NCBI GenBank assembly: GCA_030583905.1
Contig: CP129481.1
Span: 2,046,001-2,110,000, forward strand
Length of the DNA stretch: 64,000 bases
Origin: Anaerolineales bacterium
GTDB taxonomy: Bacteria; Chloroflexota; Anaerolineae; Anaerolineales; Villigracilaceae
Reading direction: 5' to 3'
The translations under genes and the position numbers were made by a program. A model generated the notes under the pieces. That model did no database searches. It had not been told where the DNA came from and saw nothing but the letters and a program-made list of their open reading frames with translations. Below, in pieces: positions 7,574 through 15,107 of the stretch; position 1 is the stretch's first letter, and each line of letters opens with the position of its first letter.

Positions 7574-10500
7574 ATGCCCGCCCCTGACATCATCAAACAA
7601 TTGGTCGAACGGTTTGAACAGCATCACACCGCGTATCGTGCGGGGAGGTATAACGAGACGCAGTTGCGGCGCGAGTTTTTAGACCCGTTCTTTGAAGCAT
7701 TGGGCTGGGATGTGTTCAACAAACTCGGCTATTCCGAAGACCACAAGCACGTCATCCACGAGGATTCGCTGGAGATCGAAGGCGTGAAGAAAGCGCCCGA
7801 CTACGCCTTCAAGGTGGGACGCGAACGCAAGTTCTTCGTGGAGGCAAAGAAACCATCCGTCAAGATCGAGACCAATCCCGAAGTCGCCTTCCAGTTGCGG
7901 AGGTACGTCTGGTCGGCGAAACTGCCGCTGGGCATTCTCACGGACTTCGAGGAGTTTGCGGTGTATGAGTGCCGCAGCAAGCCGCAGGTGAGCGACTCGG
8001 TCAAGACCGGGCGTGTCATGCTGTTCAAATACACCGACTACATCGAAAAATGGGACGAGATCGCCGCCATCTTTTCGCATGAAGCGGTCATGAAGGGGCA
8101 GTTCGACCAGTTCGCCAACAGCACGGCGAAGAAGAAAGGCACAGCCGAAGTGGATTCGGCGTTCCTGGATGAGATCGAGGGCTGGCGCGAGGCGTTGGCG
8201 AAAAATGTCGCTTTGCGGAACAGGGACAAGGTGCGGAGCGAAGCGGATTTGAATTACGCCGTCCAGATGACGATCGACCGGGTCATCTTCCTGCGCATTT
8301 GCGAAGACCGGGGCTTTGAATCCGAAAATCAATTGCAGGAACTGGCGAAGCGCGAGAATATCTATGAAGGCTTGAAGAGCCTTTTTGAAAAAGCGGACCG
8401 GCGCTATAACTCCGGGTTGTTCCACTTCAAGGACGAAACGGGGCGCGGACGTGCCGACACGTTCACCACGAGTTTGGAGATCGACGACAAGGTATTGAAG
8501 GACGTCATCCGTGACCTGTATTATCCGTCGCCGTATGTGTTCTCGCAGATCCCCGCCGACATTCTGGGGCAGATCTACGAGCAGTTTTTGGGCAAGGTCA
8601 TCCGGTTGACGGCGGGCGGCAGCGCCAAGGTGGAGGAAAAACCCGAGGTGCGCAAGGCGGGCGGCGTGTTCTACACGCCAACCTTTATCGTGGACTATAT
8701 CGTGGGCAATACGTTGGGGAAACTGCTGGAGGGCAAGACGCCGGAGCAGGCGGCAAAACTTAGGATCGTTGACCCCGCGTGTGGTTCGGGCACGTTCCTT
8801 TTGGGCGCGTATCAATATTTGCTCGACTGGCATTTGGACTGGTATTTGAACAACGACCCTGAAAAATGGGCAAAGGGGAAGAACCCCGCGCTGGTTTCCC
8901 TCCCCCAATTACGCTCTTCCATTGGGGCAGGGCAGGGTGGGGGCTGGAAGTTGAGCGTGGCGAAGAAGAAGGAAATTTTGCTCAACAACCTCTACGGCGT
9001 GGACATCGACCCGCAAGCCGTGGAGGTGACCAAACTCTCCCTGCTCCTCAAGGTGATCGAAGACCCCGGGCAGTTGACCTTTCTCGACGAGCGCATCCTG
9101 CCGGACTTGGGCAGGAACATTCAATGCGGCAACTCGTTGATCGGACCCGATTACTGGGAGGGGCAATTGCTGGTGAGCGACGAAGACCGCGTCCGCGTCA
9201 ACGCCTTTGACTGGCAGGCGGCGTTCCCGGGGGTCTTCGCGCAAGGTGGGTTCGATGCGGTGGTGGGTAATCCACCGTATATTCGGATTCAAGCCATGCG
9301 GGAATGGGCATCGGAACAGGTGGAGTATTACGCGAAGAAATACAAAGCCGCCAGCAAGGGCAATTACGATATTTATGTGGTCTTTGTCGAGAAGGCTTTG
9401 AGCCTTTTAAACACAAAAGGACGATTAGGGTTCATCCTGCCGCACAAGTTCTTCAACGCAAAATATGGTGAACCTTTGCGGGGCATTATCGCAAAGGGCA
9501 AGCACTTATCGAAGGTTGTTCACTTTGGCGACCAGCAGGTTTTTAAAGGGGCGACGACGTACACCTGCCTGATGTTCTTGAACAAACAAGCCAGCGCTGA
9601 ATTTGAATTCACGAAAGTCAGTAACCTTGAAGATTGGCGCAACCAACAGACTTCCGAAGTCTCGGACATTGTCCCCGTAGGGGGGACTTCGGAAGTCTCA
9701 GGCATGATTAACGCCAGCCGTGTGACAGAAAGTGAATGGAATTTTACAGTTGGCAAAGGCGCAGGTCTCTTTACAAAGTTAAGTGAAATGCCTGTAAAAC
9801 TTGGCGATATTGCCTACATTTTTGTGGGATTGCAGACAAGTGCCGACACAGTGTTTCTGTTCAAGGATACTCAACTAACAAATTCATCCGCAATAAATGT
9901 TTATTCAAAAGAACTTGACCAAAATGTAGAGATTGAAACAGGCTTACTAAAACCTGTTATAAGAAGCGGGGAAATCGGAAGATATTGGGCAAGTCCATCT
10001 GCCCTCGTATTGTTTCCATACGAAACTAAAAACTCAAAATCAAAACTAAAAACAGAAAGTGATATACAAAAAGAATACCCCAAGACTTGGGACTATCTTT
10101 TAACCAACAAGAAAATTCTATCAGAGCGTGAGCATGGAAAATTCAAGGATATTGGATGGTATCAACTTTATCCTAAGAACCTTGACACGTGGGAGCAACC
10201 AAAGATTATGCTTCCCTACATGATTACCCGCTTGTCTGCGTTTTATGATGAGAGCAATCACTATTTCGTAAATGTAACGACCGGAGGATTTGGCGTTACT
10301 ATTGACGAAAAGTTCGGGACGCAAAAATACATTACGGGTCTCCTGAACAGCAAGTTACTTGATTGGTTTATGAAACATGTAAGCACATCGTTTCATGGTG
10401 GCTATTTTGCGGCAAATAAACAATTTTTAGTTCAACTTCCTATTCGCCCGATCAACTTCTCCGACCCTGCCGATAAAGCGCGGCACGACAAAATGGTGAC

Positions 10501-10669
10501 GCTGGTCGAGCGCATGTTGGCGTTGCACAAGAGTCTCGCATCCGCGCATAACCCGCACGAGGCAGATCGCCTCACGCGGGAGGTGGAGAGCACCGATAGG
10601 GAGATTGATCGTCTCGTGTATGAATTGTACGGTCTGACCGAAGAAGAGATCAAGATCGTGGAAGGTTAA
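7574..10669 (+). CDS. Type IIG restriction-modification enzyme (fused nuclease, methylase and specificity domain)
   Basis: The 1031-residue protein combines cutting and methylation in one chain. Near the N-terminus is a PD-(D/E)xK nuclease pattern with Asp76, Glu90 and Lys92 ('APDYAFKV...FFVEAKKP'). A helical connector leads to an N6-adenine methylase with motif I 'DPACGSGTFL' (Asp400) and motif IV 'NPPYI' (Asn566). The C-terminal part resembles TaqI-type specificity domains. The start at 7574 follows CAGGAG; a longer frame from 7520 lacks a good site. Two palindromic sequences are read in frame (8896-8946 and 9648-9698). The specificity region, about 9750-10430, is clearly more AT-rich than the rest, suggesting exchange. 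The gene lies between two copies of the R repeat. Confidence 0.9.
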   Translation: MPAPDIIKQLVERFEQHHTAYRAGRYNETQLRREFLDPFFEALGWDVFNKLGYSEDHKHVIHEDSLEIEGVKKAPDYAFKVGRERKFFVEAKKPSVKIETNPEVAFQLRRYVWSAKLPLGILTDFEEFAVYECRSKPQVSDSVKTGRVMLFKYTDYIEKWDEIAAIFSHEAVMKGQFDQFANSTAKKKGTAEVDSAFLDEIEGWREALAKNVALRNRDKVRSEADLNYAVQMTIDRVIFLRICEDRGFESENQLQELAKRENIYEGLKSLFEKADRRYNSGLFHFKDETGRGRADTFTTSLEIDDKVLKDVIRDLYYPSPYVFSQIPADILGQIYEQFLGKVIRLTAGGSAKVEEKPEVRKAGGVFYTPTFIVDYIVGNTLGKLLEGKTPEQAAKLRIVDPACGSGTFLLGAYQYLLDWHLDWYLNNDPEKWAKGKNPALVSLPQLRSSIGAGQGGGWKLSVAKKKEILLNNLYGVDIDPQAVEVTKLSLLLKVIEDPGQLTFLDERILPDLGRNIQCGNSLIGPDYWEGQLLVSDEDRVRVNAFDWQAAFPGVFAQGGFDAVVGNPPYIRIQAMREWASEQVEYYAKKYKAASKGNYDIYVVFVEKALSLLNTKGRLGFILPHKFFNAKYGEPLRGIIAKGKHLSKVVHFGDQQVFKGATTYTCLMFLNKQASAEFEFTKVSNLEDWRNQQTSEVSDIVPVGGTSEVSGMINASRVTESEWNFTVGKGAGLFTKLSEMPVKLGDIAYIFVGLQTSADTVFLFKDTQLTNSSAINVYSKELDQNVEIETGLLKPVIRSGEIGRYWASPSALVLFPYETKNSKSKLKTESDIQKEYPKTWDYLLTNKKILSEREHGKFKDIGWYQLYPKNLDTWEQPKIMLPYMITRLSAFYDESNHYFVNVTTGGFGVTIDEKFGTQKYITGLLNSKLLDWFMKHVSTSFHGGYFAANKQFLVQLPIRPINFSDPADKARHDKMVTLVERMLALHKSLASAHNPHEADRLTREVESTDREIDRLVYELYGLTEEEIKIVEG
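8896..8946. repeat. Palindromic element read in frame within the type IIG gene
   Basis: CCCCCAAT and ATTGGGGC arms are followed by a GGGCAGGGTGGGGG tract. This resembles the core of the intergenic R repeat (CCCTCCCCAAAT ... ATTTGGGGAGGG ... GGGGTGGGG). It encodes a Gly/Ser-rich stretch around residues 442-457, between methylase motifs. Confidence 0.6.
9648..9698. repeat. Second palindromic element within the type IIG gene
   Basis: Perfect 14-base arms, AGACTTCCGAAGTC and GACTTCGGAAGTCT, flank a loop containing GTCCCCGTAGGGG. The insert is read in frame as 'QTSEVSDIVPVGGTSEVSG' (about residues 692-710), at the boundary of the specificity domain. Confidence 0.75.
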
Positions 10670-10691
10670 GACCTAAAAACCTGACAGGTCT
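10669..10691. repeat. AGACCT/AGGTCT palindrome after the type IIG gene
   Basis: Arms AGACCT and AGGTCT enclose a short loop directly after the stop codon. Related copies are near 7467-7500 and 34580-34613. It may act as a weak terminator. Confidence 0.45.
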
Positions 10692-10699
10692 GACCGGAA

Positions 10700-10965
10700 C
10701 CCCCTCTGTCCGCCCCCCCTCTGTCCTGTCGGACATCTCCCCCCATTGCGACGGTAGAACCGTCGAAATCGGGGGAGAACATAACATATAAAGACTTTAT
10801 GAACACCAAAATTTTGATTTCAAACGCAACCATCCCCTCCCTCCCTAAATTCGACGTGATCTTCGTCGCACGCGTGCCCGCAAGGGTATTTGGGGACGTG
10901 TGCCACGAAGTGGTAGGGCTGGGGTGGGGCAGATGACTAGGAGGGGGCAAATGCCGCGCCCGCCC
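10700..10965. repeat. Nested palindromic repeat, copy R2
   Basis: This is a second copy of the R repeat, sharing with R1 the blocks from the 'gggggagaacat' tract through the GGGCTGGGGTGGGGC tract and beyond. In this copy the ribosome-binding site and start codon of the DUF559 gene fall inside the repeat. Confidence 0.8.
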
Positions 10966-11358
10966 AGAAGCAACTCAAAAACCAGAACCCGCGCCATCGA
11001 ACTCCGCAAAGAACTCACTCCCGCCGAACGCAAACTCTGGGCGCACCTCCGCAACGACCGAATGGGCGTCACCTTCAGGCGTCAGCACGCCATCGCCAAC
11101 TACATCCCCGACTTCGTCTGCATCCAAAAGAAACTCATCATCGAACTGGATGGCAGTCAACACTTGGAACAAGAAGAATATGATGCGGAAAGAACGAAGT
11201 TTTTGGAAACGCAGGGCTACAAAGTGATCCGCTTTTGGAATAACGATGTCATGAACCGCATTGATTCTGTTTTGGCGGTCATCTGGGACGTGGTGAACGA
11301 TGGGAATGAGCAAAGTACCGTGCCCACAAGGGTATTTGGGGAAGAATATGACAGATAG
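10951..11358 (+). CDS. DUF559 endonuclease-domain protein (Vsr-like fold)
   Basis: The 135-residue protein matches DUF559, a PD-(D/E)xK family related to very-short-patch-repair endonucleases. Visible features are 'ELTPAERKLWAHLR', 'FRRQHAIANYIPDFVC' with the catalytic-type Asp, 'LIIELDGSQH' with the acidic pair, and 'VIRFWNNDVM'. The start at 10951 follows AGGAGGG, all supplied by repeat R2. The last dozen residues ('TVPTRVFGEEYDR') and the stop codon are encoded by the next repeat copy. The gene thus sits exactly between direct repeats. Its substrate is unknown; DNA nicking in repair, defence or element mobility are all possible. Confidence 0.85.
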   Translation: MPRPPRSNSKTRTRAIELRKELTPAERKLWAHLRNDRMGVTFRRQHAIANYIPDFVCIQKKLIIELDGSQHLEQEEYDAERTKFLETQGYKVIRFWNNDVMNRIDSVLAVIWDVVNDGNEQSTVPTRVFGEEYDR

Positions 11359-11860
11359 CGTGGTTATGAACACCATAATTTTGATTTCAAACGCAACCGT
11401 CCCTCCCCCATTTCCGTCCCGCTGGTTTTTGCGGGGCGTAAATGGGGGAGGCTAGGAGGGGGCAGATAGTTGGGGGGCAATATGACAGATAGCTTGATTA
11501 TGAATACCGTCTCAAACACATCCACTCCCTCCCTAAATTCGACGTGATCTTCGTCGCACGCGTGCCCATAAGGGGGTACGCGTGCCCGCAAGGGTATTTG
11601 GGGACGTGTGCCACGAAGTGGTAGGGCTGGGGTGGGGCAGATGACTAGGGAGGGGCAAATGCCGCGCCCGCAAGGGTATTTGGAGGAGAATATGACAGAT
11701 AGCGTGGTTATGAACACCATAATTTTGATTTCAAACGCAACCATCCACTCCCTCCCCAAATTCAACGTGATCTTCGTTGCATTTGGGGAGGGCTGGGGTG
11801 GGGCAGATGGCTGGGGTGGGGCAGATGGCTAGGAGGGGGCAGATAGTTGGGGGGGTGGGG
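11305..11860. repeat. Cluster of R-repeat copies (R3)
   Basis: At least three partial or complete R units lie head to tail. The landmark 'attttgatttcaaacgcaac' recurs near 11379 and 11722, and the GTGCCCGCAAGGGTA and GTGCCACGAAGTGGTA hairpins recur near 11580-11630. One unit carries a different inserted hairpin around 11402-11450 (CCCTCCCCCATTT ... AAATGGGGGAGG). No gene is visible here. Confidence 0.8.
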
Positions 11861-11896
11861 CACAGGCATTTAGGGCAAAATTGCAAAAACCCCCAT

Positions 11897-12023
11897 CCCA
11901 TATATGGGGGGTACCTCCACAAGCCCACTGTGAAGGCAGTGTGGAAGCAGTGTGTAGGCAGTGTGTAGGCACTCCCTGACCGCTGACTTTTAAACAGCGG
12001 ATCATACCCCCATATATGGGGGG
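11897..12023. repeat. Paired CCATATATGG palindromes flanking a short tandem repeat
   Basis: Two copies of the self-complementary block CCCATATATGGGGGG lie at 11897-11911 and 12007-12023. Between them an 11-base unit close to AGGCAGTGTGT is repeated about three times (11933-11966). The stretch from 11359 to 12178 otherwise holds only repeats and the upstream region of the next gene. Confidence 0.6.
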
Positions 12024-12178
12024 TGGGGGATGTGGCAGAAACGGGTTCAAACCCGCCAAATCCGACTGGATAGGGATGGATATTTAGAACGAATTTGATA
12101 CTTTCATTCCAGCCTGCATGGTTGTATGATGGAATTGTGCGGAGGCGGGGGATAGTTCCGTATATGGAAGGAGTAAAC

Positions 12179-15097
12179 ATGAATTCCAATTCCCTCAAAA
12201 AGATCTGGAGAAGCGCGCTGGTCTGTCTCCTTATATCCGTGTTCATAGTCCTCGCCGCTGTGGGTCCTGTCCATGCCGCCCCCGGGGATGTACAGCGCGT
12301 CTCGGTCGCATCGGACGGCGCGCAAGGGAACGGCTTTTCCTACTCCGGGCAGATCTCGGCGAACGGCAATGTCGTCGTGTTCGATTCCGACTCGTCCAAT
12401 CTCGTCCCCGATGATACCAACGGGCATACCGATGTCTTCCTGCGCAACCTGGCAGGCGGTACCACGGTGCGCGTCTCGCTGAATGCAACTGGCGAACAAG
12501 GGGATAGCGGCTCCGGCGGACCGTCCGTTTCGGCGGACGGGCGTTTTGTCGCCTTTGAATCAGATGCCGGCAACCTGGTGGAAGGCGACACGAACGGCTA
12601 CATGGATATCTTCGTCAAGGACATGCAGACCGGGAGCGTCAAGCGGGTCTCGGTCGCTTCGGGCGGTGCGGAGGCGAACGAGAACTCCTCCTATCCGTCC
12701 ATCTCCGGCGATGGGCGCTATGTCGTCTTCACCTCCGAAGCCAGCAACCTGGTCCCGGACGACACCAACGGCGCAGTGGATGTCTTCATCCATGACCTGC
12801 AGACCGGCGTCACGAGCGGCGTCTCGACGCTGGGGAATATCGGCTCGCATGACGCGGGCATCTCGCTCGATGGACGCTATGTGGTCTTCACGTCGAGCGC
12901 GACGAATTTGGTCGCGGACGATACCAACGGCAGGACGGACGTCTTCGTGTATGCGGTGCAGACCGGGGGGATCACCCGCGCCTCGCTCAATGCAAGCGGT
13001 GTGCAGGCGGATAAGGGCGCGACGGAGCCTTCCATCTCCGGCGACGGACGCTATGTGACCTTCTCCTCAGCCTCCGAGAACCTGATGACCACCCCGACCG
13101 AAGGCTTTACCTATGTCTATGTCCGCGATCAGGTGACCGGCGCGGTGGCGGTTGTCTCGTTCAAAGACGGCTATCCCATGTACGGCACGGCGGATAGTTC
13201 GGTCATTTCGGCGGACGGGCGCTACATCATCTTTTCATACGACGACCGCGGCGACGGCATGCCCGACCGCTGGCTCTACATCCATGACCGTGCGGCTCAG
13301 ACCACGCAGATGGCGGTTTCCGCCAAGCCTGCCGATTACACGGGTGACCCGATCCTGCCCTCCATTTCGCGGGATGGACGCTTCGTGGCGTTCGCGTCCA
13401 GCGCATCGGTGTTCGTCCCCGCCGATACCAACGGCGTGCGGGATATCTTCGTCAAGGAACTTGCGCTCTCGGTGGATGTCAACCCAAGCGTGGTGTCGAC
13501 CAAACATGGCTGTCCGAATGGCTGCGGCTCGCCCGCCGACCCGTTGGTTGATTTTCTGGTCAAGTTCTCCGAGCCGGTCACCGGCGTGGATGCGGGCGAC
13601 TTCACACTGACCGTCGGCGGGGGCATCACAGGGGCGCTGGTGGCAGGCGTCAGCGGGGAGGGCGGCGATTACATTGTCCGCGTGGATACCGGCACCGGCA
13701 ACGGCACGCTCCGGCTGGATGTCATCGACGATGACAGCATCAAAGACCTTGCCAATAATCCGCTCGGCGGTGCGGGTGCGGGCAATGGGAATTTCACGAC
13801 CGGCGAACCGTATGCGGTGGTCAAGAACGTCCCTGCGGTGACGAGTGTCCTGCGCGCCGACCCGAATCCGACAGCGGCGGCGAGCGTCCGTTTTGTGGTG
13901 ACCTTCTCCGAGCCGGTCAGCGGCGTTGATGTTGGCGATTTCACACTTGGGGTGAGCGGCATTGCCGGGGCTTCGGTCATGGATGTGACCGGTGCGGAGA
14001 CGGTGTACACGGTCACGGTCAATACCGGCGCGGGCGATGGCATCCTGCGGCTCGATGTGATTGATAATGACAGCATCGTCAATTCGGTCAATCTGCCGCT
14101 TGGCGGCGCGGGCGCGGGGGATGGCGATTTCACGAACGGCGAGACCTACACCCTCGACAGGGGCGCTCCGGTCGTGGTCAGTATCCTGCGCGCCGACCCG
14201 CATCCGACCTCCGCCGCGCTTGTTCATTTCACAGTGACCTTTTCCAAGCCTGTCAGCGGCGTGGACGGCGGCGATTTCACCCTGACGACGAGCGGCGTGT
14301 CCGGTGCGGCAATGACCGAGATCCTTGTGTCCGGCGAGGTCTATACCGTGGCGGTCAATACCGGCACGGGCAGCGGCAGCATCCGCTTGGATGTGACCGA
14401 CAATGACAGCATTGTGGACGCGCTTGGGAATCCGCTCGGCGGTGCGGGTGCGGGCAATGGGAATTTCACAGCCGGTGAAGCCTATCTCGTCAACAAAGTG
14501 ACCTATGTTCCGTTCTCCAATAAGATCAGGTCGAATGGGAACAATGACGGCTGGGTGCTCGAGTCGAGCGAGTTCAGCGGCGTGGGCGGCACGAAGAACT
14601 CGACCGAACAGACATTCAAACTCGGCGACGATGCCCAGGACCGGCAGTACCGCGCGATCCTGCATTTCCCCACCCATCATCTGCCGGATAACGCAGTGAT
14701 CACGCAGGTGATCCTGATGATCAAGGCATATGGCGTTGCGGGTGCGAATCCGTTCGGCACACACGGGAATATCTCGCTGGATATTCGCTATGGTCCGTTC
14801 GGCTCGCTTGGTCCGATCGGGATCAGTGCGTTACAGGTCATGGATTTCCATGCGCCTGCCAGCAGGGATGCGGTGGGCGTAATCCAGAATAATCCGGTCG
14901 GCGGGTGGTATTGGGCGATGCTGGACCGTTCCGCATTTCCATACATCAACCTGACCGGCGTGACGCAGATCCGCCTTGCCTTCCAGTTGGACGACAACGA
15001 CGACCTCGGCGCGGATTTTCTGGTATTCTTCAGCGGTGACTATGATGAGCAAAGGGATCGTCCGCACTTGTTGATCGAATACGTTGTGCCCAAATGA
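12179..15097 (+). CDS. Large secreted protein with beta-propeller-like repeats, three Ig-like repeats and a C-terminal module
   Basis: The 972-residue product begins with a signal peptide (cleavage likely after 'GPVHA'). Residues about 35-430 hold repeats of the type 'SADGRFVAFESDAGNLV..DTNG..DIFVKD', resembling TolB/WD40-like propeller blades. Three repeats of about 105 residues follow (roughly 437-547, 554-659 and 662-772), each with 'VTFSEPVSGVD..DFTL' and 'LDV.DNDSI...LGGAGAGNGNFT', an Ig-like type common in surface proteins. Residues about 774-972 form a module, 'NNDGWVLESSEFS...IEYVVPK', also present in the next protein. The start at 12179 follows GGAAGGAG. It is probably exported or cell-surface; no anchor or catalytic motif is evident. 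Confidence 0.85.
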   Translation: MNSNSLKKIWRSALVCLLISVFIVLAAVGPVHAAPGDVQRVSVASDGAQGNGFSYSGQISANGNVVVFDSDSSNLVPDDTNGHTDVFLRNLAGGTTVRVSLNATGEQGDSGSGGPSVSADGRFVAFESDAGNLVEGDTNGYMDIFVKDMQTGSVKRVSVASGGAEANENSSYPSISGDGRYVVFTSEASNLVPDDTNGAVDVFIHDLQTGVTSGVSTLGNIGSHDAGISLDGRYVVFTSSATNLVADDTNGRTDVFVYAVQTGGITRASLNASGVQADKGATEPSISGDGRYVTFSSASENLMTTPTEGFTYVYVRDQVTGAVAVVSFKDGYPMYGTADSSVISADGRYIIFSYDDRGDGMPDRWLYIHDRAAQTTQMAVSAKPADYTGDPILPSISRDGRFVAFASSASVFVPADTNGVRDIFVKELALSVDVNPSVVSTKHGCPNGCGSPADPLVDFLVKFSEPVTGVDAGDFTLTVGGGITGALVAGVSGEGGDYIVRVDTGTGNGTLRLDVIDDDSIKDLANNPLGGAGAGNGNFTTGEPYAVVKNVPAVTSVLRADPNPTAAASVRFVVTFSEPVSGVDVGDFTLGVSGIAGASVMDVTGAETVYTVTVNTGAGDGILRLDVIDNDSIVNSVNLPLGGAGAGDGDFTNGETYTLDRGAPVVVSILRADPHPTSAALVHFTVTFSKPVSGVDGGDFTLTTSGVSGAAMTEILVSGEVYTVAVNTGTGSGSIRLDVTDNDSIVDALGNPLGGAGAGNGNFTAGEAYLVNKVTYVPFSNKIRSNGNNDGWVLESSEFSGVGGTKNSTEQTFKLGDDAQDRQYRAILHFPTHHLPDNAVITQVILMIKAYGVAGANPFGTHGNISLDIRYGPFGSLGPIGISALQVMDFHAPASRDAVGVIQNNPVGGWYWAMLDRSAFPYINLTGVTQIRLAFQLDDNDDLGADFLVFFSGDYDEQRDRPHLLIEYVVPK

Positions 15098-15107
15098 AAG
15101 GATGTGC

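Noticed and set aside
7679..8908. A 409-codon open frame on the minus strand
   Set aside because: It is the shadow of the type IIG restriction-modification gene, whose motifs lie on the plus strand.
11933..11966. Short tandem repeats that could suggest a CRISPR remnant
   Set aside because: The unit is about 11 bases with no spacers, and no cas gene is present. It is a simple tandem repeat.
13235..14764. A 509-codon open frame on the minus strand
   Set aside because: It is antisense to the GC-rich secreted-protein gene, whose frame shows clear domains and a signal peptide. The antisense product has no recognisable fold.
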